From assembly GCF_002205675.1 (NCBI RefSeq), contig NZ_NISK01000001.1, positions 863,054-927,053 of the forward strand: a DNA stretch of 64,000 bases, in the 5' to 3' direction. Made by a program: the position numbers and the translations under genes. Under the pieces are notes generated by a model, which was not told where the DNA came from, made no database searches, and worked only from the letters and a program-made list of their open reading frames with translations. Shown here in pieces: positions 1 to 8,921 of this stretch (the stretch's first letter is position 1; every line of letters starts with the position of its first letter). Source of the DNA: Sphingopyxis bauzanensis (GTDB lineage: Bacteria; Pseudomonadota; Alphaproteobacteria; Sphingomonadales; Sphingomonadaceae).

Positions 1-681
1 GTCGTGCTTGACGCGGGACATGGTGGCCACGATCCGGGGGCGATCAGCCCGCACAGCGGCAAACGCGAAAAGGACATCACGCTGGCGCTCGCCCGCGCCA
101 TTCGCGACGACCTGCTCGCCTCGGGCCGCGTCCGTGTCGCGCTGACCCGCGGCGACGACCGCTATCTGGTGCTTGAGGAGCGGTTCGGCATCGCGCGGCG
201 GCTCAGGGCCGATTTGTTCATTTCGATTCACGCCGACGCCGCTGAAAATCAGGCCGCCAGCGGCGCGTCGATCTACACCTTGTCCGAAGTCGCGTCCGAC
301 CGCGAAGCGGCGCGGCTCGCGGCGCGTGAGAATCAGGCAAATGTCATCAACGGGGTCGATCTGGGTGCGCACAGCGGCGATGTGTCGTCGATCCTGCTCG
401 ACCTGACCCAGCGCGAGACGATGAACGTCGCATCCGATTTTGCCCGCCTGCTCCAGCGCGAAGCGAGCGAAGCGGTCAAATTCCGCACCCACGCGCATCG
501 CTTTGCCTCGTTTGTGGTGCTGAAAGCGCCCGACACGCCGTCGATCCTGTTCGAAACCGGCTTCATCTCGAACAAGGACGACGCCGAATTCCTTGCGTCG
601 ACGGCAGGCCAGAAAAAGGTCGCGCGCGGGGTGCGCGACGCGGTGCAAATCCATTTCGCACGGCAAATAGCGGCGCGCTGA
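1..681 (+). CDS. N-acetylmuramoyl-L-alanine amidase, catalytic domain (5' truncated by window edge)
   Basis: This is the C-terminal, zinc-dependent Amidase_3 domain of a periplasmic amidase that cuts the bond between MurNAc and the stem peptide of peptidoglycan, typically during cell separation. The reading frame is already open at base 1, so the signal peptide and any AMIN domain lie upstream of the window. Visible family features are the DAGHGGxDPGA motif with the first zinc-binding His, a Glu in REKDITL, the second His in ISIHADA and the catalytic Glu in the FETGFISN motif near the end. In sphingomonads such a gene is usually followed directly by the PBP1A gene and prfB; here about 4.5 kb of other sequence intervenes. 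Family assignment is firm; the exact paralogue (AmiC type) is inferred. Confidence 0.93.
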   Translation, partial: VVLDAGHGGHDPGAISPHSGKREKDITLALARAIRDDLLASGRVRVALTRGDDRYLVLEERFGIARRLRADLFISIHADAAENQAASGASIYTLSEVASDREAARLAARENQANVINGVDLGAHSGDVSSILLDLTQRETMNVASDFARLLQREASEAVKFRTHAHRFASFVVLKAPDTPSILFETGFISNKDDAEFLASTAGQKKVARGVRDAVQIHFARQIAAR

Positions 682-715
682 TCTCCATAATATAGTCTTG
701 ACTAACTTTCTCCGC

Positions 716-741
716 GCAGCCAGCCTGCCCTCGCTGGCTGC
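716..741. other. Perfect 9-bp hairpin before the FAD oxidase start
   Basis: GCAGCCAGC (716-724) and GCTGGCTGC (733-741) are perfect complements around an 8-nt loop. The hairpin stands between the amidase stop and a purine-rich ribosome binding site (GGGAGAAGG, 742-750) for the gene at 753. There is no T-run on either side, so it is not a standard intrinsic terminator. It could stabilise the upstream mRNA end or modulate initiation of the next gene. Confidence 0.5.
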
Positions 742-752
742 GGGAGAAGGGC

Positions 753-2006
753 ATGAGCTGGAGCAACTGGTCGGGTAGCGTCACCGCCGCGGGCCAAATC
801 GCCCGCCCGCACAGTGAAGACGAACTAGCGATGCTCATTCGCGGCGCAACCAAGCTCCGCGTCACCGGCGCCGGACACAGCTTCATGCCGCTCTGCGAAT
901 CGGACGAGCTGATCGTCAATCTCGACGATCTGGCGGGCGAGATGCATGTCGCCGCCGACCGGCAGACCGCGCGCATTCCCGCGGGCTGGAGCATCCGCCG
1001 CCTGACCGCGGCGTTGTGGGACGAGGGGCTGGCGCTCGCCAATCAGGGCGACGTCAATCCGCAGTCCCTCGCGGGCGCGATGGCGACCGGGACGCATGGC
1101 ACCGGGGTCGATCTCGGCTCGCTCGCAACTTTTGCGCGCGGTTTCCGCCTGATCGGCGCTGATGGCGAGGTCCACTGGTGCGATGCGACCACCAACGCCG
1201 AATTGTATCAGGCGCAGCGGCTGTCGCTTGGCCTGTTCGGGGTGGCGACCGAAATCGACGTCGCGGTCGTCCCCGCTTTTCACCTCGCAGAACGGATCAA
1301 AAAGCGCCGCTGGGCCGAAATCCGCGAGCGCTATGACGAGCTCACGCAGCAGCACCGCCACGTCGAATTCTGGTTCTTTCCGCACAGCGACGATGTGATC
1401 CTGAAAACCCTCGACCTGTGCGATCCGTGTGATCCCCCGCCGACCACGACCGATATGGAGGAGGCCAGTTTTCGCCGCATCCTCAACATTTCGGCGCTGC
1501 TGCCCTTCCTCACGCCGTCGCTGCAGCGATTGATGATGAAAAGTGGTATTTCGGGCCGCCGCCGCGGTCCTGCGCACAGTATCTTTCCGTCCGATCGCAC
1601 GGTCCGGTTCGAAGAGATGGAATATGAAATGCCGCGCGCGGTCGGGCTCGACACTCTTGCGGAGGTTGTTGGCTGGATCCGCCGCAAGCGCCTACCCGTC
1701 ACCTTCCCGTTCGAGTTTCGCACCGTCGCTGCCGACGACATCTGGATGAGCCCGATGAACGCCGGACCCGTCGCCGCGATTTCGATGCATCAATATGCCA
1801 AGATGCCCTGGCGCAATCTGTTCGCCGAGGCCGAGACGATTTTTCGCACCCATGGCGGGCGGCCGCACTGGGCCAAGCGTCACACGCTCACGCGCGCCGA
1901 TGTCGCGGCGCTCTATCCGATGGCAGGGCGCTACAATGCCGTCCGCCGCGCCGCCGATCCGGGCGGAAAATTCCTCAACCCGCATCTCGAAAGCCTGTTC
2001 GCATGA
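753..2006 (+). CDS. FAD-linked sugar-acid / aldonolactone oxidase (ALO family)
   Basis: This 417-residue protein belongs to the VAO-type flavin oxidases related to D-arabinono-1,4-lactone oxidase, L-gulonolactone oxidase and alditol oxidase. The FAD-binding domain occupies roughly residues 10-170, with GAGHSF at 39-44 (the His is the usual covalent FAD attachment site in this family) and ATGTHGTG at 111-118. The ALO substrate domain follows, ending with the conserved HWAK motif near residue 372. No signal peptide is seen. The ATG has a strong GGGAGAAGG ribosome binding site. The stop overlaps the next start (ATGA at 2003), so the two enzymes are translationally coupled. The substrate cannot be read from sequence; a lactone, polyol or related sugar alcohol is likely. 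Confidence 0.85.
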   Translation: MSWSNWSGSVTAAGQIARPHSEDELAMLIRGATKLRVTGAGHSFMPLCESDELIVNLDDLAGEMHVAADRQTARIPAGWSIRRLTAALWDEGLALANQGDVNPQSLAGAMATGTHGTGVDLGSLATFARGFRLIGADGEVHWCDATTNAELYQAQRLSLGLFGVATEIDVAVVPAFHLAERIKKRRWAEIRERYDELTQQHRHVEFWFFPHSDDVILKTLDLCDPCDPPPTTTDMEEASFRRILNISALLPFLTPSLQRLMMKSGISGRRRGPAHSIFPSDRTVRFEEMEYEMPRAVGLDTLAEVVGWIRRKRLPVTFPFEFRTVAADDIWMSPMNAGPVAAISMHQYAKMPWRNLFAEAETIFRTHGGRPHWAKRHTLTRADVAALYPMAGRYNAVRRAADPGGKFLNPHLESLFA

Positions 2007-3151
2007 CCACCGACCGCGACCTTCACGCACATCTGATCGGCCAGCAAGGCTCGCGCGCCGACCTCAATACGCCTGTGCTCGTGCTTGATGTCGAAGTGCT
2101 CGACCGCAATATCTCGGCGATGGCAGCGTTGATTGCCGCAAAAGGCATCGCGCTGCGTCCACACGCCAAGACGCACAAGAGTGTGGACATCGCGCTGCGC
2201 CAGATCGCGGCCGGGGCGGTTGGGGTGTGCTGCGCCAAGATCGGCGAAGCCGAGGCGCTAAATGAAGGCGGCGTGAAGGGCATCCTGATAACCTCGCCCG
2301 TCGCCGCGCCGCGCGCGATTCAGCGGCTTGCAGCGCTGGCAGGCGAAGCCGAAGGGTTGATGGCCGTCATTGACCACCCCGATGTCGCGGCGCGCATCGA
2401 TGCCGCGCTGGGCGCCGCAAACGCGCGACTCGACGTCATCATCGACATCGACCCCGGCATCGCACGCACCGGCGTCGCGTCGGCCGAGGCCGCGGTCGCG
2501 CTCGCGAAGGTCATTTCGGCGTCGCCGAACCTCGAATATCGCGGAGTCCAATTTTACTGCGGGTCGCAGCAGCATATCGAAAGCTATGCCGACCGCCGCG
2601 CCGCGATTGTCGAGCGCACCGCCTATCTTCAAAGTGTCATCGCGGCGCTGGCCGACGCGGGTTTCGCGCCTGCAATCGTCACCGGGTCGGGCACCGGCAC
2701 CCACCGCATCGACCTCGACCTCGCCGTCTTCACCGAATTGCAGGCGGGCAGCTATGTCTTCATGGACAAGCAATATCTCGATTGTGACCTGACTGGCGAC
2801 GACGGCGAACCGCCATTCGAGGTCTCGCTTTGCGTTGACGCGCGCGTCGTCAGCGCCAATCATGACGGCCTCGTCACCATCGACGCGGGCTATAAGTCGC
2901 TGTCGACCGACGGCGGCGTTGCGGTGGTCCAGCGCGGCGCGCCCGAAACGGCCTTTTTCGCCTTCATGGGCGACGAGCATGCGGCGTTGTTCGCGCCCGG
3001 CATCGGCGCGCAGCTCGCCCCGGGCGATCCGGTCAGCCTCACCGTGCCGCACTGCGACCCGACGGTGAATCTCTACGACAGCTATCATCTGGTTCAGGAC
3101 GATACGCTGACCGACATCTGGCCAGTCAGCGCGCGCGGCCGGGCGCGATGA
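2003..3151 (+). CDS. D-threonine aldolase / D-serine dehydratase-like PLP enzyme
   Basis: This 382-residue fold-type III (alanine-racemase-like) PLP enzyme acts on beta-hydroxy D-amino acids. The RPHAKTHK motif at residues 52-59 carries the PLP lysine (K56). The C-terminal metal-binding motif appears as VPHCDPT near 348-354, giving His and Asp ligands in the HxD spacing typical of metal-dependent D-threonine aldolases and D-threo-3-hydroxyaspartate dehydratases. Both ends overlap neighbours by ATGA, placing it in the middle of a three-gene operon with the FAD oxidase and a TetR regulator. Which D-amino acid it uses, and whether it is an aldolase or a dehydratase, cannot be decided here. Confidence 0.85.
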   Translation: MTTDRDLHAHLIGQQGSRADLNTPVLVLDVEVLDRNISAMAALIAAKGIALRPHAKTHKSVDIALRQIAAGAVGVCCAKIGEAEALNEGGVKGILITSPVAAPRAIQRLAALAGEAEGLMAVIDHPDVAARIDAALGAANARLDVIIDIDPGIARTGVASAEAAVALAKVISASPNLEYRGVQFYCGSQQHIESYADRRAAIVERTAYLQSVIAALADAGFAPAIVTGSGTGTHRIDLDLAVFTELQAGSYVFMDKQYLDCDLTGDDGEPPFEVSLCVDARVVSANHDGLVTIDAGYKSLSTDGGVAVVQRGAPETAFFAFMGDEHAALFAPGIGAQLAPGDPVSLTVPHCDPTVNLYDSYHLVQDDTLTDIWPVSARGRAR

Positions 3152-3804
3152 TCGCGGCGGGCCGCGCGCTTGCTGTCAAGCGCCCGCCGCAACAGGATCG
3201 CGCGCACCAGACCCGCGGCCGCCTGCTCGATGTCGCGGGCGAATTGCTCGCCGAGGTCGGGATCGAGCGGATTTCGACCAATATGATCGCCGCGCGTGCC
3301 GGGCTGACTCCGCCCACGCTCTACCGCTATTTCGGCGACAAATATGCGGTGATCGAGGCGCTGGGGCGGCGCCTGATGGACCGGCAGAACGCCGTGCTCG
3401 AGGCCTGGCTGGTCCGGCACGCGTCCGTCGGGATCGCGGCGATGGCCGACCATATCGGCGATTTGCTGACCCAAAACGCCGCAGTCACGCGCGCACAACC
3501 CGGCGCCGTGTGGATTTTACGCGCGCTCCACGCCTCGCCGCAGCTCGTCCATGTCCGGCTCGAATCGCACCGCCATGTGACCGACCGGTTGGCCGACGCC
3601 TGCGCGCTCTATCTAGCGGGGATCGACCGCGAAAAACTATGGTCGCGGCTGCGGCTTGCTGTCGAACTTGGCTTTGCAACAGACGAAATGCTGTACGAGG
3701 AAGATCGCATTTCGGCGGACGCCGCGCTGGCCGATGTTGCCGCGATGCTACGCTGTACCATGCTCAACCTGGCCAGTCCCCCTTCCGCTTGCGGGAGGGA
3801 TTAG
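3148..3804 (+). CDS. TetR/AcrR-family transcriptional regulator
   Basis: This 218-residue protein has an N-terminal TetR DNA-binding domain: a helix with TRGRLLDVAGELLAEVG, then the helix-turn-helix ending in LTPPTLYRYFGDKYAVIEAL. The remaining ~150 residues form a divergent ligand-binding domain. Its ATG overlaps the stop of the preceding enzyme (ATGA), so it is the last gene of the FAD oxidase/D-amino-acid enzyme operon and probably regulates it, although no operator was recognised in front of the operon. The final codons run into an inverted repeat (3779-3799), so that repeat overlaps coding sequence. Confidence 0.85.
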   Translation: MIAAGRALAVKRPPQQDRAHQTRGRLLDVAGELLAEVGIERISTNMIAARAGLTPPTLYRYFGDKYAVIEALGRRLMDRQNAVLEAWLVRHASVGIAAMADHIGDLLTQNAAVTRAQPGAVWILRALHASPQLVHVRLESHRHVTDRLADACALYLAGIDREKLWSRLRLAVELGFATDEMLYEEDRISADAALADVAAMLRCTMLNLASPPSACGRD

Positions 3805-3874
3805 GGGAGGGCATGTCGCGGAGCAAGCCGAAGGAAACAAGCCTTCGCCCGCCCCCTCCCGCAAGCGGAAGGGG
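3779..3874. repeat. 21-bp inverted repeat around a 54-nt spacer, downstream of tetR
   Basis: A 21-bp arm at 3779-3799 (core CCGCTTGCGGGAGG) is perfectly complementary to 3854-3874. Each arm also contains the small palindrome CCGCTTGCGG. The left arm overlaps the end of the tetR gene and the right arm ends 10 bp before the target duplication of the IS. It could act as a transcript-end structure for the tetR operon. It resembles the REP-like elements elsewhere in the window but has a different sequence. Confidence 0.7.
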
Positions 3875-3884
3875 AGTAGAATAG

Positions 3885-3894
3885 CGCCCCGCCG
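3885..3894. repeat. Target-site duplication, left copy
   Basis: CGCCCCGCCG directly abuts the left terminal repeat of the ISAs1-type element and is repeated exactly at 5149-5158. A 10-bp duplication agrees with what is known of ISAs1-family insertion. Confidence 0.9.
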
Positions 3895-5148
3895 CAGGGG
3901 AATCGGGTGAACAAGTCATCGTGAGATAATTGCGGCGAGGAAGTCATCATCCCAAGCTGCGACTTTTCTTCTGAGCCGCATCGAGTCTTTTCCCGGAGCG
4001 GATCGCAGTAGATTGTGCGCCATGTGCTTTATGGTGGTGAAGTTTGCAGGTGCATGCTCCGTGCGCACCCGGCATTCGTCATCGCGAAAGACCATATCCA
4101 TAACCCAATGGAGACTGTTTTCGATCGCCCAGTGATGGCGCACGATGGCACCAAGCTGCTCGGCGGGCAGCTGCACCGAGGTTAGGTAGAGGCGGGTTTC
4201 GTGGGTGGCTTTGTCGCCTGTCTCGCGGATACTGTCGACGATGACGACGGCCTTCAGGCCGGGCCATCCATGGTCCTTGGGAAGCCAGTCGAGATTGTGG
4301 ATGACGGTGGTCGCCCTGGTCTCGATGCGGCCATGGTCGCCATCGACCGTCGTGTTTTGGCTGATCTTGCACTCATGGAAGTTGCGCTCTTTCTGCTCGG
4401 CTACGAACAGCGCGACATCCTCGTGCAGAGCCGCCTGGTTCCCCTTGAGCGCCAGGACATACTCGGCCTTCTTGTCGAGGATCGTCTGAGCAATCACGCG
4501 TTGGCAGCCCATAGCGTCGATTGTCACGACGGCACCCTCGATATCCATCATGGCCAGTAATCGGGGGATAGCAGTGATCTCGTTCGACTTCTCGTCGATC
4601 TTGACCTGGCCCAGCACTAACCGTTGGCGAGCGGCAAATGCCGAGACCATATGGATCGCTGCCTTGCCGCCCGCCTTGTCGTGCGAACGACGCGATGTCT
4701 TGCCGTCGATTGCAATGACCTCGGCACAGGTCCCGGTGAGCGAGGCGACCCACTTCACAAAGCACTGCTGGAACTGTTCGGCATCGAGCGTCGCGAAGAT
4801 GTCACCAAGGTGATCGTGCGAGGGCGTGCCGGCAGCAAAGGGACGAAATCGCTGCAGAAAATCCAGCTTTTTCTCTCCAAAGCGGGCGATGTCGACGAAT
4901 GTCTCCGCACCCGCCAAAACGCCCAGCAGCGCCAAAAGCAATATCTCCTCAAGCGGATACATCACCTTCGCCAGTTGGCGACCATCGACCAACTCACGGA
5001 AATGATCCAGAAAAACCACCGCCTCGCCAAGCGCTCCGCTCGACTGATCACCACTGTCCATCACAATATCCCCGCGTCCAAATCTGAGGATTTGCATAGA
5101 TTCAGCAATTCACGCGTTTGTCGCCTCTTCTTTCACCCGATTGCCCTG
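3895..5148. mobile_element. Complete ISAs1-family insertion sequence, 1254 bp
   Basis: The element is bounded by near-perfect 17-bp terminal inverted repeats: CAGGGGAATCGGGTGAA at the left end and, read inward from the right, CAGGGCAATCGGGTGAA (16 of 17 identical). A 10-bp direct repeat (CGCCCCGCCG) flanks it on both sides. It holds one intact transposase gene on the minus strand. It sits between tetR and mrcA and ends 56 bp before the mrcA ATG, so sequence formerly upstream of mrcA has been displaced. Intact ends, intact duplication and an open transposase frame all point to a recent insertion. Family assignment comes from the transposase sequence and the CAGGG-type termini. Confidence 0.93.
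3916..5061 (-). CDS. ISAs1-family transposase
   Basis: This DDE transposase (381 residues from the chosen ATG) mobilises the surrounding element. The N-terminal DDE_Tnp_1-associated region contains MYPLEEILLLALLGVLAGAE. Catalytic acids are visible as D119 (AIDGKTSRRS), D182 (TIDAMGCQ) and E314 (HWAIENSLHW). The length is normal for the family and there are no internal stops. An upstream in-frame ATG at 5097 would add 12 residues but has no ribosome binding site, while GGGG precedes the ATG at 5061. Several other frames are open across the gene and are treated as shadows. Confidence 0.92.
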   Translation of the reverse strand: MDSGDQSSGALGEAVVFLDHFRELVDGRQLAKVMYPLEEILLLALLGVLAGAETFVDIARFGEKKLDFLQRFRPFAAGTPSHDHLGDIFATLDAEQFQQCFVKWVASLTGTCAEVIAIDGKTSRRSHDKAGGKAAIHMVSAFAARQRLVLGQVKIDEKSNEITAIPRLLAMMDIEGAVVTIDAMGCQRVIAQTILDKKAEYVLALKGNQAALHEDVALFVAEQKERNFHECKISQNTTVDGDHGRIETRATTVIHNLDWLPKDHGWPGLKAVVIVDSIRETGDKATHETRLYLTSVQLPAEQLGAIVRHHWAIENSLHWVMDMVFRDDECRVRTEHAPANFTTIKHMAHNLLRSAPGKDSMRLRRKVAAWDDDFLAAIISR

Positions 5149-5158
5149 CGCCCCGCCG
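5149..5158. repeat. Target-site duplication, right copy
   Basis: CGCCCCGCCG follows the right terminal repeat of the IS and is identical to 3885-3894. Removing the IS and one copy restores a continuous stretch leading into the mrcA ribosome binding site. Confidence 0.9.
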
Positions 5159-5204
5159 CAACCATGCTTCCCTTTCGGCGATCCACGCTTTAGAGGCAGG
5201 CGTC

Positions 5205-7721
5205 ATGGTCGCCGACAGTCCGCCCGATTTCCGCCTGCGCCTGCGCCGCGACAGCAACGCCGTCATCGCCTGGCTGCGCGATATGTGGAAGCGGCGCTGG
5301 TTCCGCTGGCTCGGCTATCTGGCGCTGTCGGGCGTGCTGGGGCTGATGCTGATCTGGGCTATCTTCGCGCGCGACCTGCCGTCGGTCGACCAGCTGCGCG
5401 ATTATGAACCGCCTTTGCCGACGATGGTCCGTGACGGTGAGGGCAAGCCGGTCCACAGCTACGCGCGCGAACGCCGCGTCCAGCTGGACTATAGTGAATA
5501 TCCGCAGCTTCTGGTGCGCTCGTTCCTGGCCGCCGAAGACAAGACATTCTTCAGTCACGGCGGCATCGATTATCCGGGCATCGCCTCGGCGATCATCACC
5601 AATCTGTCGAGCAGCGGCCGGCCCGTCGGCGCCTCGACGATCACCCAGCAGGTCGCCAAGAATCTGCTGCTGACCAACGAGCTCAGCTATCGCCGCAAGG
5701 TGCGCGAGGCGATCCTGGCGATGCGGATTGAGGATGCGCTGACCAAGGAACAGATCCTCGAGCTGTATCTCAACGAAATCCCGCTCGGCCGCCGCGCTTT
5801 TGGTGTGCAGGCGGCGAGCCGCGCCTATTTCGACAAGGACGTCGACCAGCTCGAGCTCCACGAAATGGCGTTTCTTGCCATCCTGCCCAAGGCGCCCGAA
5901 AAATATGGCCGGACGCGCAACGAGGCGGAGGCGTTGGCGCGGCGCAATTTTGTGCTCGGGTCGATGGAGGATAATGGCTGGATCACCGCCGCGCAGCGCG
6001 ACGCCGCGCGCGCCATGCCGCTGGGCCTGACTAACAGTGGCAACACTGCGATTGCTCAGGTCGGCGGCTATTATATGGAAGAGGTGCGGCGCCAGCTGAT
6101 CGCCCAGTTCGGCGAAACCGCCGACGACGGCCCGCTCAGCGTCTATGCCGGCGGGCTGTGGGTTCGCACCCCCTATGACGGCAAGATGCAGACCGCGGCG
6201 ACGATGGCGCTGCGCAAGGGGCTCCAGCGCTACGATGCGGGAAAGGGCTGGTCGGGACCGATCGCGACGATTGAGGCCGACGATCAGTGGCAGAGCCGCC
6301 TCGCTTCGAGCTTTATCGGAATCGATTACGACAGCTGGCGCGTCGCCGCGGTGCTCTCGAAATCCGCCGGCGCGGCACAGATCGGCTTTGCCAATGGTGA
6401 CACCGGAACGCTGCCCGCCAGCGCTGCGACGATGGGTTATCGCAAGACCGGCGGCAGCGCTTTTTCGGCGATGCGCCCCGGCGACCTAATTGTCGTCAAA
6501 TCGACCGGCGGCAGCAGCTACGCCTTGCGCAATATTCCCGAAGTGTCGGGCGGCATGGTGATCGAAAGCCCGCATTCGGGTCGCATTTATGCGATGCAAG
6601 GCGGCTTTGACGTGCGTCTCTCGCCCTTCAACCGCGCCACGCAAGCACAGCGTCAGCCGGGATCGACGATCAAGCCTTTTGTTTACGCCGCGGCACTCGA
6701 CAATGGCCTGACCCCCGCGTCGATGATCGTCGACGGGCCGTTCTGCGTCTATCAGGGCGCGGCGCTGGGCAACAAATGCTTCCGCAACTTCGGCAATTCG
6801 GGGGGCAGCGGCGAACATACCATGCGCTGGGGGCTCGAACAGTCGCGTAACCTAATGACGGTGCGCGCGGCGAGCCAGGTCGGCATGGAGCCGGTCGTCG
6901 AAACGATCGCGGCGATGGGCATCGGTAAGCACGAACCCTACCTCTCGACCGCGCTCGGCGCCGGATCGACGACCGTGGAAAAGATCACCAACGCCTATGC
7001 CATGCTCGCCAACCACGGCCGCGAGCTGAAACCGCGGGTGATCGACTATGCGCAGGACCGCCGCGGCAAGGTGATCTTCCCCGCCAATTGGAAACCCTGC
7101 GATGGCTGCAACAAAAAGGATTGGGACGGGCGCCCGATGCCGCGCTTTGCTAAATCGGGCAAGCAGCTGATGGACCCGATGACCGCATATCAGGTCGTCC
7201 ACATGCTCGAAGGCGTCGTCCAGCGCGGCACCGCGGTGCGGCTGCGCGACCTGAATGTGCCGCTGTTCGGCAAGACCGGCACGACCACGGGGCCGAACGA
7301 TGTGTGGTTCGTCGGCGGCACCCCCGATGTGATTGCTGGCATGTATATCGGATTCGACCAGCCGCGTAGCATGGGCGGCTATGCACAAGGTAGCAGCTAT
7401 GCGGCGCCGATCTTCAAAGATTTCGCGCTCGCCGCGCTTGCCGACCGCCAACCGATCCCCTTTGCGGCGCCAAAGGGGGTACGGATGGTGCGCATCGACC
7501 GCCGGTCGGGCCGCCGCGTCTATGGCAGCTGGCCGGGGACCGACCCCAAGGCGTCGATCATCTGGGAAGCGTTCAAGCCCGAAAGCGAACCGCGCCGCAC
7601 GATCCGCGAAGAGGAAATCCAGCCGGTAAAAACGCCGCGGCGCCAGGACGCGCCGGTAGAGCAGGGTAATGGCCGCCGCAGCGACAGCGATTTTCTGGAG
7701 GATCGCGGCGGTATCATCTGA
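5205..7721 (+). CDS. mrcA: Penicillin-binding protein 1A (bifunctional peptidoglycan synthase)
   Basis: This class A PBP of 838 residues polymerises lipid II and cross-links the glycan strands on the periplasmic side of the inner membrane. It has an arginine-rich cytoplasmic N-terminus, one membrane segment (about residues 34-54) and a GT51 glycosyltransferase domain with AAEDKTFFSHGGID (catalytic Glu near 111). An OB-like insert follows, then the transpeptidase domain with GSTIKPF (nucleophilic Ser and Lys), SRN and KTGTT motifs. The ATG at 5205 is chosen because GAGGCAGG precedes it and because the 29 codons upstream derive from the IS end and the target site. No promoter is obvious between the IS and the gene. 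The long proline- and arginine-containing C-terminal tail is typical of alphaproteobacterial PBP1A. Confidence 0.95.
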   Translation: MVADSPPDFRLRLRRDSNAVIAWLRDMWKRRWFRWLGYLALSGVLGLMLIWAIFARDLPSVDQLRDYEPPLPTMVRDGEGKPVHSYARERRVQLDYSEYPQLLVRSFLAAEDKTFFSHGGIDYPGIASAIITNLSSSGRPVGASTITQQVAKNLLLTNELSYRRKVREAILAMRIEDALTKEQILELYLNEIPLGRRAFGVQAASRAYFDKDVDQLELHEMAFLAILPKAPEKYGRTRNEAEALARRNFVLGSMEDNGWITAAQRDAARAMPLGLTNSGNTAIAQVGGYYMEEVRRQLIAQFGETADDGPLSVYAGGLWVRTPYDGKMQTAATMALRKGLQRYDAGKGWSGPIATIEADDQWQSRLASSFIGIDYDSWRVAAVLSKSAGAAQIGFANGDTGTLPASAATMGYRKTGGSAFSAMRPGDLIVVKSTGGSSYALRNIPEVSGGMVIESPHSGRIYAMQGGFDVRLSPFNRATQAQRQPGSTIKPFVYAAALDNGLTPASMIVDGPFCVYQGAALGNKCFRNFGNSGGSGEHTMRWGLEQSRNLMTVRAASQVGMEPVVETIAAMGIGKHEPYLSTALGAGSTTVEKITNAYAMLANHGRELKPRVIDYAQDRRGKVIFPANWKPCDGCNKKDWDGRPMPRFAKSGKQLMDPMTAYQVVHMLEGVVQRGTAVRLRDLNVPLFGKTGTTTGPNDVWFVGGTPDVIAGMYIGFDQPRSMGGYAQGSSYAAPIFKDFALAALADRQPIPFAAPKGVRMVRIDRRSGRRVYGSWPGTDPKASIIWEAFKPESEPRRTIREEEIQPVKTPRRQDAPVEQGNGRRSDSDFLEDRGGII

Positions 7722-7793
7722 CGCGGCGTGCATGCTTCCCCTGCGGCCGCAGACGCCGTAAGGGCGGGTTCAACATATTTCAGGAGCAAGGAC

Positions 7794-8921
7794 ATGCGCG
7801 CCGAAGCGCAGGATCATATCGACAAGATTGGCGCCGCGCTGGCGCTGCTGCGGCGCTTCCTCGACTGGGACCGAGCGGTGCGGCGGCTCGACGAGCTCAA
7901 TGCCAAGGTTGAGGATCCGACCCTGTGGGACAGTCCCAAGGCGGCGCAGGAAGTGATGCGCGAGCGGCAGCGGCTGGACGCGGCGATCGCCGCAACGCGC
8001 GCGATCGAAACGGAATGCGCCGACACCACCGAACTGATCGAACTCGCCGAAATGGAAGGCGACGAGGCGATGGTCGACGAGGCGGTTGCCTCGCTGGCAA
8101 CGCTTGCGGCGCGCGCCGAGGAAGACAAGATCCGGGCGTTGCTCGCGGGCGAAGCCGACGCCAACGACGCCTATGTCGAAGTCCACGCCGGCGCCGGCGG
8201 CACCGAAAGCCAGGACTGGGCCGAAATGCTCCAGCGCATGTACAGCCGCTGGGCGGAAAAGCGCGGGTTCAAGGTCGAGCTGGTCGAATATCAGGCGGGC
8301 GAACAGGCGGGGATCAAATCGGCGACGATGCTGGTCAAGGGCGAGAATGCCTATGGCTATGCTAAGACCGAAAGCGGCGTCCACCGCTTGGTTCGGATCT
8401 CGCCCTACGACAGCTCGGCGCGCCGCCACACCAGCTTTTCCAGCGTCTGGGTCTATCCGGTGATCGACGACAATATCGACATCGAGATCAACGAAGGCGA
8501 CCTCAAGATTGACACCTACCGCGCCTCGGGCGCGGGCGGCCAGCACGTCAACACGACCGATTCGGCCGTGCGTATCACCCACATTCCGACCGGCATCGTT
8601 GTCGCCAGCCAGAATGACCGGTCGCAGCACAAGAATCGCGCGACCGCGATGGGCATGCTGAAGGCACGCATGTACGAGGCCGAGCTGCAAAAGCGCGAGG
8701 CCGCGGCGTCGGGCGAATATCAGGCGAAGACCGAAATCGGCTGGGGCCACCAGATCCGCTCCTACGTCCTCCAGCCCTATCAGCTCGTCAAGGATCTGCG
8801 CACCGGCGTCACTTCGACCGCGCCGGGCGACGTGCTCGACGGGGCGCTCGACCCGTTCATGGCCGCGGCGTTGTCGCAGAAGGTGACCGGCGAAAAGGTC
8901 GAGGTCGAGGATATCGATTGA
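7794..8921 (+). CDS. prfB: Peptide chain release factor 2
   Basis: RF2 releases completed peptides at UGA and UAA codons. The protein has 375 residues, with the PCRF domain first, then the SPYDS-type stop-codon recognition loop (SPF in E. coli) and the catalytic GGQ in [10 protein letters not shown]. The ATG at 7794 follows AGGAG at 7782-7786; the upstream in-frame codons are ignored. The frame runs straight through the place where E. coli RF2 needs a +1 frameshift: codons 22-24 read TTC CTC GAC with no in-frame UGA, so autoregulatory frameshifting is absent. The stop overlaps the next start (TGATG). Confidence 0.96.
   Translation: MRAEAQDHIDKIGAALALLRRFLDWDRAVRRLDELNAKVEDPTLWDSPKAAQEVMRERQRLDAAIAATRAIETECADTTELIELAEMEGDEAMVDEAVASLATLAARAEEDKIRALLAGEADANDAYVEVHAGAGGTESQDWAEMLQRMYSRWAEKRGFKVELVEYQAGEQAGIKSATMLVKGENAYGYAKTESGVHRLVRISPYDSSARRHTSFSSVWVYPVIDDNIDIEINEGDLKIDTYRASGAGGQHVNTTDSAVRITHIPTGIVVASQNDRSQHKNRATAMGMLKARMYEAELQKREAAASGEYQAKTEIGWGHQIRSYVLQPYQLVKDLRTGVTSTAPGDVLDGALDPFMAAALSQKVTGEKVEVEDID

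Noticed and set aside
7794..7900. Programmed +1 frameshift in prfB
   Set aside because: The expected CTTTGA site is absent and the frame is continuous, so no frameshift is needed.
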